A stretch of DNA of 64,000 bases, from the NCBI GenBank assembly GCA_965262665.1, contig CBDHFR010000003.1, positions 558,001 to 622,000 on the forward strand, in the 5' to 3' direction. Below are positions 53,540 to 62,330 of this stretch, piece by piece. How positions within the stretch are numbered: position 1 is the first letter of the stretch; each line of letters starts with the position of its first letter. Source of the stretch: CBDBND01 sp965262665. GTDB lineage: Bacteria; Pseudomonadota; Alphaproteobacteria; Rhodospirillales; Rhodospirillaceae. The notes under the pieces were generated by a model. It saw only the letters and a list, made by a program, of their open reading frames with translations. It had not been told where the DNA came from and did no database searches. Made by a program: the position numbers and the translations under genes.

Positions 53540-54286
53540 TCAGGCGGCCAAAAGAGCGAGAGCTTCGCCGAGATCAATGCGGCCATCATAGAGGGCGCGC
53601 CCGGATATCACACCGGCCAGACCGGGTGTGGTCTGTGCTTGTGCCTTGACAGCGCGCAGATCGTCCAAGGACGAGACACCACCCGACACAATGACGGGAA
53701 TGCTGACCGCCGCCGCCAGGGCTGCGGACGCGTCCACGTTGGGGCCGGTGAGCACCCCGTCCCGGTCGATGTCGGTGTGAATGATTGCCGCCACGCCGGC
53801 GTCCTCAAACCGTTTGGCGAGGTTAACGGCGGTGATATCGGATGTTTCCGCCCAGCCTTCCACGGCTACGCGGCCACCCCGGGCATCGATGCCGACAGCG
53901 ATGCGATCAGGAAACGTACGGCAGGCGTCCCGCACAAAGTCAGGATCTTTAACCGCCGCGGTGCCAAGAACCAGACGCGCTACGCCGGCTGCCAACCAAT
54001 GATCAACCATCGTCATGTCCCGGATGCCACCGCCCAACTGCACCGGGCAATCCACAGCAGCAAGGATGGACTCCACAGCCGTCCCATTGACCGGTTGACC
54101 GGCGATAGCGCCGTTGAGATCAACCACATGTATCCACGGCGCACCGGTGTCGGCAAAAACTTTAGCCTGGTCGGCCGGGTCGTCATTGAAGATCGTTGCC
54201 CGGTCCATGTCCCCTTGGGCAAGGCGCACGCATTGGCCGTCTTTCAAGTCAATGGCCGGATAGAAAATAACCTGTTCCATAATCAC
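53540..54286 (-). CDS. hisA: Phosphoribosylformimino-5-aminoimidazole carboxamide ribotide isomerase
   Basis: 248 residues. Isomerase of the histidine pathway, TIM-barrel fold similar to HisF. FYPAIDLKDGQCVRLAQGD is the N-terminal signature with catalytic Asp, and the second one is in IHTDIDRDGVLTG. GGGIRDMT and VSGGVSSLDDL are the phosphate-binding loops. It lies 10 bases before hisF and overlaps hisH by 4 bases. Confidence 0.96.
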   Translation of the reverse strand: MIMEQVIFYPAIDLKDGQCVRLAQGDMDRATIFNDDPADQAKVFADTGAPWIHVVDLNGAIAGQPVNGTAVESILAAVDCPVQLGGGIRDMTMVDHWLAAGVARLVLGTAAVKDPDFVRDACRTFPDRIAVGIDARGGRVAVEGWAETSDITAVNLAKRFEDAGVAAIIHTDIDRDGVLTGPNVDASAALAAAVSIPVIVSGGVSSLDDLRAVKAQAQTTPGLAGVISGRALYDGRIDLGEALALLAA

Positions 54287-54942
54287 GGTGCCCAGCGCAG
54301 AAAATTGGCAATCAAGGAGAGTCCGAACGCCTGGCTCTTCTCGGGATGAAATTGAGTGCCAAACATGGTGCCACGTCCCACCGCTGCGGTGACGGACTGG
54401 CCGTAGTCAGCCGTGGCGCAGAGATCGCCGGGATCGTCGCAGACGAGGTGATAGCTGTGCACAAAGTAGGCGTAAGGATCCGCTCCCAAATCTTCGAGCA
54501 ATGGGTGCGATTGTTCAATATGAAGAGCGTTCCAACCCATATGGGGAATGCGCGCGCCCGATCCGCCGGGGCCGGCTTCGTTTGATGGGCTTAGGGGACT
54601 GACAGCGCCGGGAATCCAGCCGAAGCCATCCGCCTCGCCGTGCTCAAACCCTTTGGTCGCCATTAGCTGCATGCCGACGCAAATGCCGAGAAACGGACGC
54701 GCCTTTGTCACAACCGCCTCGATGAGTGCATCGGCCAATCCGGTCACGGCCATGAGTCCCGCTCGGCAATCCGCAAAAGCGCCGACGCCCGGCAGTACGA
54801 CACGGTCGGCTTGGGCGACGACATCTGGATCGGACGTCACATCAATAGTTGCCGATAGATTTACTTCGGTTGCCGCGCGCTCGAATGCTTTAGCGGCGGA
54901 TCGCAGATTACCTGATCCGTAATCGATGATGGCGATGTTCAT
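54283..54942 (-). CDS. hisH: Imidazole glycerol phosphate synthase, glutaminase subunit
   Basis: 219 residues. Class I glutamine amidotransferase. The nucleophile cysteine is in FLGICVGMQLMA, and the His-Glu pair in GTQFHPEKSQAFG. IAIIDYGSGNLRSAAKAFE is the family start. It provides ammonia to HisF. Overlaps hisA by 4 bases and is 56 bases downstream of hisB. Confidence 0.96.
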   Translation of the reverse strand: MNIAIIDYGSGNLRSAAKAFERAATEVNLSATIDVTSDPDVVAQADRVVLPGVGAFADCRAGLMAVTGLADALIEAVVTKARPFLGICVGMQLMATKGFEHGEADGFGWIPGAVSPLSPSNEAGPGGSGARIPHMGWNALHIEQSHPLLEDLGADPYAYFVHSYHLVCDDPGDLCATADYGQSVTAAVGRGTMFGTQFHPEKSQAFGLSLIANFLRWAP

Positions 54943-54998
54943 AGACTGGTTTCCGGCTGCGGTGTTTTAACTCACCGCAGGACTCATAACGGCTTGCT

Positions 54999-55586
54999 TC
55001 AGAGTGTGCCCTTGGTTGAGGGAATAGCGTCTGCCTTGCGCGGATCAATCTCGATTGCGGTGCGCAAGGAACGCGCCAATCCCTTGAAACAGGATTCCAC
55101 AATGTGGTGATTGTTTTCGCCGTACTTGTTCCACACATGCAGGGTTGCTCCAGCGGACTGGGTGAACGCCTGAAACCACTCTTTAAACAGCTCCGTATCC
55201 ATTTCACCGAGCTTGGGCTTGGAGAAATTCACTTTCCAGATGAGGTAGGGGCGGTTGGACAGGTCCAGCGCCACTTCGGATAATGTTTCATCCATGGGAA
55301 TCACAGCGGAGCCGTATCGGGTTATGCCGGCCCGATCACCCAAAGCTTGGGACACGGCCTCGCCGATACAAATGCCCACATCTTCCGTGGTGTGGTGAAA
55401 ATCGATGTGCAGATCGCCTGAAGCCTCCACAGTCAAATCCATCAGGCTGTGACGGGAGAGCTGCTCCAGCATGTGGTCAAGAAAACCAATGCCGGTGCTC
55501 ACCGCATATTGGCCACTGCCGTCCAGGTTTACCGAAACGGCAATGCTTGTCTCTTTGGTTGATCTGCTAACCGATGCCTCGCGCAT
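54999..55586 (-). CDS. hisB: Imidazoleglycerol-phosphate dehydratase
   Basis: 195 residues from ATG 55586 (MREASVSRSTKETSIAVSV), preferred to the longer frame from 55607. The manganese-binding repeats HHTTEDVGI and HHIVESCFKG are present, with FLDHMLEQLSRHS. First gene of the operon; in many alphaproteobacteria hslVU follow upstream, but here the divergent XRE regulator takes that place. Confidence 0.96.
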   Translation of the reverse strand: MREASVSRSTKETSIAVSVNLDGSGQYAVSTGIGFLDHMLEQLSRHSLMDLTVEASGDLHIDFHHTTEDVGICIGEAVSQALGDRAGITRYGSAVIPMDETLSEVALDLSNRPYLIWKVNFSKPKLGEMDTELFKEWFQAFTQSAGATLHVWNKYGENNHHIVESCFKGLARSLRTAIEIDPRKADAIPSTKGTL

Positions 55587-55849
55587 GGCGATGCCCCTTA
55601 TCCGCAATTCGGCGCCCTTTTAGCAGGTCGCCCCGGCCAAGGCCAGCTGAGGAACGACCCCATTGCGGTAACTCATTTCCGCTTTATCAACCGGGGCTTT
55701 CCGCTGTTCGGGTAGCAGTCATCCCATATTTTGGCAGGACACGCAGGGAGGGAAAAGTTAGAATGCTTATAGGCCTAAGACGTAGGCGAATAAAAAAATC
55801 TCCTTGAACACGATAACAAGAACAAACGGAACCAGCAGCAGTGAACACA
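55587..55849. promoter_or_regulatory. Divergent intergenic region between hisB and XRE gene
   Basis: About 260 bases with no credible gene, between two divergent starts. It must hold promoters for the his operon and for the regulator. AT-rich stretches (TAAAAAAATCT near 55790) are the only visible hints. Confidence 0.45.
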
Positions 55850-56308
55850 ATGGCAGCAAATCGCAGAGGCCGGCCACCGGGCAGCCGAGCGGGATCTCCT
55901 GATCCCATAGACATACATGTTGGGCGGCGGGTCAAACTCCGCCGCACACTTTTACGGATCAGTCAGGAACAACTCGCCGGTGATATCGGTGTGACGTTCC
56001 AGCAAGTGCAAAAATACGAAAGCGGACACAACAGAGTGAGCGCCTCGCGTCTCTACGACATCTCGTGCGTGCTCGATTGTCCGATTTCTTATTTCTTTGA
56101 AGACATCGGCGATGAAGTCACGTCTGACAGGGCAACGCCAAAACCGCGTACAGGCGATGGATTGTCTGAAGCCCAAGCCGGGTTTGACGACGACCCTATG
56201 CAGCGCACAGAAACGTTGGAATTGGTGCGCGCCTATTGGCGTCTGCACGGCGGCGAACTGCGTCGCAATGTCCTCGACTTGCTCGTTAATATGTCTAAGC
56301 GGGAATAG
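55850..56308 (+). CDS. XRE-family HTH regulator, second copy
   Basis: 152 residues from ATG 55850 (GTG 55841 is possible). Paralogue of the regulator at 2461-2955: RRVKLRRTLLRISQEQLAGDIG and FQQVQKYESGHNRVSASRLYDIS share the same helix-turn-helix and the TLELVRAYWRLHG tail. The N-terminus (MAANRRGRPPGS) is AT-hook-like and different. It is divergent from the his operon and bordered downstream by an IS5 element 32 bases after the stop. Target unknown. Confidence 0.88.
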   Translation: MAANRRGRPPGSRAGSPDPIDIHVGRRVKLRRTLLRISQEQLAGDIGVTFQQVQKYESGHNRVSASRLYDISCVLDCPISYFFEDIGDEVTSDRATPKPRTGDGLSEAQAGFDDDPMQRTETLELVRAYWRLHGGELRRNVLDLLVNMSKRE

Positions 56309-56340
56309 CTCCGCGCTTTATCGACTGGTGTGCAGACTAA

Positions 56341-57247
56341 GAGGCCGTTTCGAAAGGGGTTGAGTGGCCGGTGTCGATGTGATTCCAGGAAGGTTGCTGA
56401 AACCGATCTGGAGCCGCCATGTGGACGCCGACCACCCGAGAGCAGCATAGCCGCAAGGCGCTGCGTTATCAGACTGATTTGACCGATGCGGAGTGGGTTG
56501 TGATCGAGCCTCATTTGCCTCCGGCTCATGGCACGGGACGGCCCCGGTCATGGCCGATGCGAGAGATCGTCAACGGCATTTTCTACGTGATGCGGGCTGG
56601 CTGCCCTTGGCGCTTGCTGCCAAGCGATTTACCACCGTGGGGCACGATCTATCGCTGGTTCGCTAAGTTCCGCGACGACGGCCTCCTTGAGAAGATCAAC
56701 CACTTTCTGGTCATGGCCGATCGCGAGCGGGTCGGACGCGAGGCCAGCCCGAGCGGCGCGATTATCGACAGCCAGAGCGTCAAGACGACCGAGGCTGGTG
56801 GCCCCCGCGGCTACGATGCGGGCAAGAAGATCAAGGGGCGCAAGCGCCACGCGCTGGTCGACACCGACGGGCGCGGCCTCGTGCTCGAGGCGCATCCGGC
56901 GAGTATCCAGGACCGCGATGGTGGCGGGCCGCTGCTGTGCGCCTCACGCGGCTCGTTTCCGTTCATCGAGAAGGTCTTTGCCGACAGCGGCTACGCCGGC
57001 GAGAAGGTCGCCACGGCCACCATGATCGCCGTCGAGATCGTGCGCAAAAGCCCCGATCAGGTCGGCTTCGCCGTCCAACCGCGCCGCTGGGTCGTGGAGC
57101 GCTTCTTCGCCTGGATCAACCGCAACCGGCGACTGGCAAAGGACTTCGAGGCCACCATCGCCTCGGCCCGCGCCTTCCTCTACGCCGCCTCCGTCATGCT
57201 CCTCGTCCGCAGATTGGCCCGAGCCGCATGACTTTCGAAACCGACTC
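56341..57247 (+). mobile_element. IS5-family element, intact
   Basis: 907 bp with inverted ends (GAGGCCGTTTCGAAAG at the left, GAGTCGGTTTCGAAAG read inward at the right) and TAA repeated on both sides (56338-56340 and 57248-57250), a 3-bp target duplication as in the IS1031/IS427 groups. It carries one uninterrupted transposase. The right TAA flank contributes to the stop codon of the response regulator. Confidence 0.92.
56419..57231 (+). CDS. IS5-family transposase
   Basis: 270 residues. N-terminal DUF4096-like part (YQTDLTDAEWVVIEPHLPPA) and the DDE domain. Catalytic residues are expected to be Asp117 (GAIIDSQSVKTT), Asp189 (KVFADSGYAGEK) and Glu227 (RRWVVERFFAWINRNRRLAKDFE). A single frame with no frameshift, so the element may be active. 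Confidence 0.93.
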   Translation: MWTPTTREQHSRKALRYQTDLTDAEWVVIEPHLPPAHGTGRPRSWPMREIVNGIFYVMRAGCPWRLLPSDLPPWGTIYRWFAKFRDDGLLEKINHFLVMADRERVGREASPSGAIIDSQSVKTTEAGGPRGYDAGKKIKGRKRHALVDTDGRGLVLEAHPASIQDRDGGGPLLCASRGSFPFIEKVFADSGYAGEKVATATMIAVEIVRKSPDQVGFAVQPRRWVVERFFAWINRNRRLAKDFEATIASARAFLYAASVMLLVRRLARAA

Positions 57248-57951
57248 TAAGGATTTAGCCGGTAACCACCTGGCTCGGTAATGAGGAGTTGTGCATTGGA
57301 CGGGTCCGGTTCAATCTTTTGGCGCAAACGGTAGACGTGAGTCTCGAGCGTATGCGTGGTCACACCGGCGTTATAACCCCACACTTCATCCAGTAACGTT
57401 TCCCGGGCCACGGTCTTGTTGCCGACACGGAACAGGTACTTGAGGATCGCCGTTTCTTTTTCTGTTAGACGCACCTTCTTTTCCGTTTCGTCATGGACAA
57501 GCATTTTGGCCGCTGGCTGAAATTTGTACGGCCCGATGGTAAAAATGGCATCGTCAGACTGGGTGTGCTGGCGCAGATGAGCGCGCACCCGCGCCAACAA
57601 AACCGCCATACGAAACGGTTTGGTGACGTAATCATTGGCACCGGCATCGAGTCCGGTCACCGTGTCGTCGTCCGTGTCAGCGGCCGTCAGCATGATGATG
57701 GGAGAACGCACACCGACGTCCCGCATAGACCGGCAGACATCGCGCCCATCCATATCGGGCAAGCCAATATCGAGCAGAATGATGTCGAACACCTGCGCCG
57801 TGGCAAGCGTGACAGCCTCCGCCCCCGTCTCGGCCTCGACAATGGTGTCGAAGTCCTGCAGACCTTCGAGCTGCTCCACCAGGGAGCGGCGCAACATGTC
57901 ATCGTCGTCAATGAGAAGGAGGGTTTTTCCGGCAGCCATCAACATCCTCAA
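57247..57951 (-). CDS. OmpR-family two-component response regulator
   Basis: 234 residues. Receiver domain with the acidic pocket (LLIDDDDMLRRSL), phospho-acceptor Asp in IILLDIGLPDMDG and Lys in DYVTKPFRM. The C-terminal winged helix (VRLTEKETAILKYLF, LLDEVWGYNAGVTTHTLETHVYRLR) fits OmpR/PhoB DNA binding. No sensor kinase is adjacent. The stop codon is TA from the IS5 target duplication plus G from the IS, so the native end is kept. Two Met codons are near the start (57951 and 57942). Confidence 0.93.
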   Translation of the reverse strand: MRMLMAAGKTLLLIDDDDMLRRSLVEQLEGLQDFDTIVEAETGAEAVTLATAQVFDIILLDIGLPDMDGRDVCRSMRDVGVRSPIIMLTAADTDDDTVTGLDAGANDYVTKPFRMAVLLARVRAHLRQHTQSDDAIFTIGPYKFQPAAKMLVHDETEKKVRLTEKETAILKYLFRVGNKTVARETLLDEVWGYNAGVTTHTLETHVYRLRQKIEPDPSNAQLLITEPGGYRLNP

Positions 57952-58114
57952 CCAATGCCATAATCGTGACCTTGGATATTAAGGGAAACCCGCTCAGGTG
58001 CCACCGCATTCGGCCATGGCGCGGTCAGCGGTTAGGCAAACCGGTTGCTTTTGTGCCCATGAATGCCCACATCCACGGCATGCAATAAACAGAAAAGCAA
58101 GCTATAACAGGGAC

Positions 58115-59245
58115 ATGAGGGCGGATCCTACATCCGAGACCGAAATTGACGTGGCCACCGTTCTGGAGACGGTTGACCGCGCTGTCGCCGAAATCAGGCG
58201 TGGTGCTGTCGTTGTGGTTTCGTCTGATGGCGGCGCCGTGTTGGCCCGACCGTCGGAGACCTTGGATGACCGACCCTTAACCTTCTTTTACCGTCCCGGG
58301 ATCGGCTCTGTGCGGGTGGCTGTTACCGGGCGCCGCGCGGCTATCCTCGGTGTTGCCGACCCCGGTGCATCGACCGTCCTGTTAGACAGTTCTTCCGGGT
58401 TCGACCCGGTGACCGTCCTTTCGTTGATTGATCCGAAGTCCGATCAAGGTCCGGTGCCACCACCTGGACTTTCCGGTACCGCCGTCGATCCCATGTCTGC
58501 AGAAGACGCGGCGGTACGTCTGACCAAAATCGCCCGATTGTTACCGGCGGTGGTCGTCGCGCCCATTGAATCCGACGATCCCATTGCTTGGGCACGGGCC
58601 AATGGCAGAGTTGTGGTCTCCGTGGCGGCCATCAATGCCTACGACCGCCTTCAAGCCGACAGTTTAGAACCGGTCTCCGAAGCGCGCGTGCCGCTGGCGG
58701 GATGCGAAAACACGCGGATTATTGCCTTCCGGCCACGCGACGGTGGGGTCGAGCATCTTGCCATTATTATTGGCGAACCGGACGTGGCGGCCCCTGTACT
58801 AACCCGTCTGCATTCCGAATGCTTCACCGGTGATTTACTGGGGTCATTGAAATGCGACTGCGGCGATCAGTTGCGGGGCGCCATCGAGGAAATCGCGAAG
58901 GCGGGCGCTGGTGTATTGCTTTATCTGGCACAGGAAGGCCGGGGTATAGGGCTGGTCAATAAGTTGCGCGCCTACGAACTTCAGGAAAGCGGGTTTGATA
59001 CCGTCGACGCCAACGAGCAGTTGGGCTTCGACGACGACGAACGGATCTATCTGCCCGCCATGCAAATGCTGTCTTGCTTGGGCATCGACCAAGTACGTTT
59101 GCTAACCAACAACCCAGCCAAGGTCGGCGCCTTGGCCCGGCACGGCATTGCGGTGACCGAGCGAGTGCCCCACGTGTTTCCGTCAAACCAGCACAATTGG
59201 TCCTATCTGGAGACCAAAGCCAAGCGCTCCGGTCACCTGTTCTAA
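58115..59245 (+). CDS. ribA: GTP cyclohydrolase II
   Basis: First step of riboflavin synthesis from GTP. 376 residues from ATG 58115 (ACAGGGAC precedes it). The C-terminal half is the RibA catalytic domain: HSECFTGDLLGSLKCDCGDQL gives the zinc-binding cysteines, and LLYLAQEGRGIGLVNKLRAYELQE and LTNNPAKVGAL follow. The N-terminal half is a RibB-like fold lacking clear DHBP synthase active-site residues, as in some alphaproteobacteria with a degenerate RibB domain. Confidence 0.9.
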   Translation: MRADPTSETEIDVATVLETVDRAVAEIRRGAVVVVSSDGGAVLARPSETLDDRPLTFFYRPGIGSVRVAVTGRRAAILGVADPGASTVLLDSSSGFDPVTVLSLIDPKSDQGPVPPPGLSGTAVDPMSAEDAAVRLTKIARLLPAVVVAPIESDDPIAWARANGRVVVSVAAINAYDRLQADSLEPVSEARVPLAGCENTRIIAFRPRDGGVEHLAIIIGEPDVAAPVLTRLHSECFTGDLLGSLKCDCGDQLRGAIEEIAKAGAGVLLYLAQEGRGIGLVNKLRAYELQESGFDTVDANEQLGFDDDERIYLPAMQMLSCLGIDQVRLLTNNPAKVGALARHGIAVTERVPHVFPSNQHNWSYLETKAKRSGHLF

Positions 59246-59398
59246 CCGCCCTCTCCAGGGTCTCCCGACAGATCTTTCCCGGCAAAATTTGCCAGCTGCA
59301 CTAGTATTGCACCGGTCTTTTCCACTAACCCATTGATGAGTCGACCCTCTCCAGCGGCACGGAAATTGCTTGGTATAAGCAAAAGGACCCCTGCTGCC

Positions 59399-60013
59399 AT
59401 GACTGACGTTTCTGACCTTCAATCCCTCTACACCTATCCCGTCGGGACACAGCCCGCGGGTATTGAAGAGATCACCGTCAAGGCCAAGAAAACAGACGAC
59501 GGATTTTCCTTCTGGGACTTCCTCGATGTCATCAATCCCCTGCAGCACATCCCGGTGGTCAACACCATCTACCGGGAGATGACCGGTGATGAAATCAAAC
59601 CGGCGTCAGAGATGATCGGCGGTGCCATTCTCGGCGGCCCCATCGGTCTGGGTGTAGCCATGGTTGATACGGTCATCGAGGACAGCACTGGCAAAGACAC
59701 GGGCGGTCATGCCATGGCGCTGTTCCGCGGTGATGACACCGGTGCACCGGCACCACAAACCGCATTCGCCGTCAATTCACAACCTGCACCAACAGCAGCC
59801 TCCTCCCAGACTGTCGCACAAGAATTTATTCCTGCTCCATTGGCCACCCTCCCGAGCGCTGTCCTGATGGCCGACAGCATCCTAGAAAAGGAAGACGAGG
59901 AACCTGAAGCGGCACCGCCGCCGGAAGAAACCGAAGCGGCGATCGCCGCAGCAGCCGCTGCTGCGCCTCAAGGCATGGTGTTTATGCCGTTACCAGGACG
60001 TCCAAGTCATTGA
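59399..60013 (+). CDS. Conserved hypothetical protein with C-terminal Ala/Glu tail
   Basis: 204 residues from ATG 59399. N-terminal part is compact (DGFSFWDFLDVINPLQHIPVVNTIYREMTGDEIKPASEMIGGAI), and similar proteins occur in alphaproteobacteria as hypothetical proteins near flavin or flagellar genes. The middle is Pro/Gln/Thr-rich and the end has an Ala-rich stretch. It overlaps the next gene by one base, and both share a (Q/R)EFIP motif (AQEFIPAPL and AREFIPINQ). No function can be proposed. Confidence 0.7.
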   Translation: MTDVSDLQSLYTYPVGTQPAGIEEITVKAKKTDDGFSFWDFLDVINPLQHIPVVNTIYREMTGDEIKPASEMIGGAILGGPIGLGVAMVDTVIEDSTGKDTGGHAMALFRGDDTGAPAPQTAFAVNSQPAPTAASSQTVAQEFIPAPLATLPSAVLMADSILEKEDEEPEAAPPPEETEAAIAAAAAAAPQGMVFMPLPGRPSH

Positions 60014-60402
60014 TGTTTAACGGGTCGAACGCAGCCGTGGGAGCGGAGGTGAGCCAGGCGCGTGAATTCATACCCATCAATCAGTTAGAGCGCTCTGCGA
60101 TCGCTGCCGAACGGGACGCCCGCGCCGCATCTCAAGCCACTGTGGCGCAACTGCGCGCCCAGTCCGCGGCCTATGCAGGTGCGTTGAATCCATCACCCAG
60201 CCGCAACTCCGTCCTCGACCTGACCAAACCGTCTGAGGACACAGGCGACATGCCGGCGGCAGATCCCTTCGCGACCGCCCGTTTGATTGCCGATGAGACC
60301 AGCGCGGTTGCTGTACCGGCTTGGTTCGACAAAGCCATGATCGATGCCATGGACAAATACCGCTCCACCAACACAGCGGGGACTCGGGGCACCGCTGGTT
60401 AG
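60013..60402 (+). CDS. Hypothetical protein, coupled to upstream gene
   Basis: 129 residues from ATG 60013, which shares its A with the preceding stop codon (TGATG arrangement), so translation is probably coupled. It is rich in Ala and Arg (IAAERDARAASQATVAQLRAQ) and helical. The EFIPINQLERSA segment resembles EFIP of the neighbour. No family recognised. Confidence 0.65.
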   Translation: MFNGSNAAVGAEVSQAREFIPINQLERSAIAAERDARAASQATVAQLRAQSAAYAGALNPSPSRNSVLDLTKPSEDTGDMPAADPFATARLIADETSAVAVPAWFDKAMIDAMDKYRSTNTAGTRGTAG

Positions 60403-60440
60403 TGCCTGACCGCGTTGCTTAAGACTCGTACACTTTCCCA

Positions 60441-60962
60441 ATGGACTTACATGTGACCGCCGACAGCCGCAACGCGATCCGCGGCAAGCTTCAATGTGGG
60501 GATGGCGTTTTCGACTGTGCTCTTGGCCGGAGCGGAGTCAGCGATCACAAGACAGAGGGTGACGGCAAAACCCCACTTGGGAGATTTGCCTTGCGCCACG
60601 TGTTCTATCGGGCGGACCGGTTGAGCGCGCTGCAAACCGGGTTGCCACTCAAACCCATAGATGAAAACGACGGCTGGTGCGACGCACCCGACGATCCGTC
60701 CTACAACACTTTGATCACCCATCCCTACGCGGCAAGTGCGGAACGGTTATGGCGCGACGACGATCTCTACAACGTTATTGTTGTGATGGGTCACAACGAC
60801 GATCCTGTTGTCGCTGGTGCCGGGAGTGCCATCTTTTTGCACGTGGCTACAAACGATTTCGCCGCCACCGAAGGATGCATTGCTATTGCCCAGCCGGCAC
60901 TGCTCAGCGTGCTTGAGCGCTGTACTGATCCGTCCTGGATTCACATCATGGATTCAAATTGA
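60441..60962 (+). CDS. L,D-transpeptidase (YkuD-like)
   Basis: 173 residues. A YkuD-type fold with the active-site His and Cys in IFLHVATNDFAATEGCIAI, and an N-terminal DHKTEGDGKTPLGRFAL region typical of the family. No signal peptide visible, so localisation is uncertain, though similar short forms are widespread in alphaproteobacteria. It would cross-link peptidoglycan or attach lipoproteins, if exported. It lies between the hypothetical pair and convergent yggS. Confidence 0.82.
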   Translation: MDLHVTADSRNAIRGKLQCGDGVFDCALGRSGVSDHKTEGDGKTPLGRFALRHVFYRADRLSALQTGLPLKPIDENDGWCDAPDDPSYNTLITHPYAASAERLWRDDDLYNVIVVMGHNDDPVVAGAGSAIFLHVATNDFAATEGCIAIAQPALLSVLERCTDPSWIHIMDSN

Positions 60963-60967
60963 GGACG

Positions 60968-61684
60968 CTAAGACTTAACCGGTCGGGGTCCGAAGATCGC
61001 CGTACCGAGACGGATGTGAGTGGCGCCCAATTCGATGGCGGTTTCGAAGTCGGCCGACATACCCATACTGAGACAAGGCACGTTCGTCCGTTTTGCGATC
61101 TCCCTTAAGAACGCGAAGTGCAAAGCCGACTCTTCATCTAAAGGCGGAATGCACATCAGGCCCTCTACTGTGAGACCATACGTTTTACGGCAGGAGTCGA
61201 CGAACTGTTCCGCATCCTTGGGCATGACTCCTGTCTTTTGTGGTTCTTCACCGGTATTGATCTGAACAAAGCAGGGGAGGGGACGGTTCTGCGCTTTCAT
61301 TTCATCGGCCAGCTTGGCCGCAAGCTTTGGACGGTCCACCGTTTCGATAACGTCGAACAGAGCCACCGCATCACGCGCCTTCTTAGTTTGCAGCGGACCA
61401 ATGAGATGGAGTTGGCTATCAGGAAAGTCTTTTTTCAGAGTCGGCCACTTTTCCTGGGCTTCTTGCACTCGGTTTTCTCCAAAGAGCCGGTGCCCAGCCT
61501 CAAGCGCCGCGCGGATGGTTGATTGAATATGAACTTTAGACACCGCCACCAAAGAAACATCATCGGGATTGCGATCGGCTTGCCGTGCGGCTTTGGCAAT
61601 GCGCACCCGTATGGTCACTAAATTGTCGGCGACAGCTTGAACAGCATCTGTGTTTTCTGACTCCCCATTGGATAAGACAGACAT
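60968..61684 (-). CDS. YggS-family PLP-binding protein
   Basis: 238 residues from ATG 61684 (MSVLSNGESENTD; a GTG 61690 is possible). The PLP lysine lies in VSLVAVSKVH, followed by HRLFGENRVQEAQEKW and LHLIGPLQTKK, and MGMSADFETAIELGATHIRLGTAIFG. Members balance PLP and amino-acid pools. The 5' end overlaps the tail of the divergent TenI-like frame only in its non-conserved leader. Confidence 0.93.
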   Translation of the reverse strand: MSVLSNGESENTDAVQAVADNLVTIRVRIAKAARQADRNPDDVSLVAVSKVHIQSTIRAALEAGHRLFGENRVQEAQEKWPTLKKDFPDSQLHLIGPLQTKKARDAVALFDVIETVDRPKLAAKLADEMKAQNRPLPCFVQINTGEEPQKTGVMPKDAEQFVDSCRKTYGLTVEGLMCIPPLDEESALHFAFLREIAKRTNVPCLSMGMSADFETAIELGATHIRLGTAIFGPRPVKS

Positions 61685-61712
61685 CGTCACGACCCTCTCC
61701 TACAATGACGCT

Positions 61713-62330
61713 ATGAAACCGAGCACCATGGTCGAGACGCTACCAAAGCGGCAGCGCGGGCACAAAAAGCAATTGCCAACCGTGTTGGTGATGACCGATG
61801 AAAAACGCCTACCTGACCCTGTGGCTGTGGCTCAGGTGATGCCGCAAACCTGGGGTCTTATCGTCCGTCACTATGACCATCCGGACCGGGCGGCACTGGC
61901 TCAATACACTGCGACTGTATGCCGTGCGCGGGGTGTGGTGTGTCTTATCGCCGGCGATTGGCGTCTTGCTGACAGAGTTGGCGCGGATGGCGTGCATATG
62001 CCCGAAGGGCTGCTACACAGTGGATCCTGCGCGCCACTCAAACTCTGGTGTCGCAGGGGTAAACATCTGACGGTATCGGCGCACGGCAGGGATGGCCTAC
62101 GACGTGCTGCAGCGCTGAGCGTGGACGCAGTCTTGCTTTCAACCGTGGCAACAACGGTAAGTCATCCCGACCACAAACCCATGGGACGGTTGCGGTATGC
62201 CGCGGTCGTGCAGTCACGAACGATGTCCGTTTATGCCCTTGGCGGCATGACGCTTGCGCACGGTCAACAGATCAGCGCTTTAGGGGGCGCTGGCATAGCC
62301 GGGATCGGATTTGCGGAAGCGGTATTTTAG
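61713..62330 (+). CDS. Thiamine phosphate synthase/TenI-like protein
   Basis: 205 residues from ATG 61713; upstream frame from 61650 overlaps yggS and is not used. The TIM-barrel reads VLVMTDEKRLPDP, GLIVRHYDHPDRAAL, ADGVHMPEG and ALGGMTLAHGQQISALGGAGIAGIGFAEAVF, which fits the thiE/tenI family, but the ThiE motif with phosphate-binding loops is only partly conserved, so TenI-like aminohydrolase or isomerase-like function is possible. It overlaps the convergent beta-barrel gene by 4 bases at its stop. Confidence 0.75.
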   Translation: MKPSTMVETLPKRQRGHKKQLPTVLVMTDEKRLPDPVAVAQVMPQTWGLIVRHYDHPDRAALAQYTATVCRARGVVCLIAGDWRLADRVGADGVHMPEGLLHSGSCAPLKLWCRRGKHLTVSAHGRDGLRRAAALSVDAVLLSTVATTVSHPDHKPMGRLRYAAVVQSRTMSVYALGGMTLAHGQQISALGGAGIAGIGFAEAVF

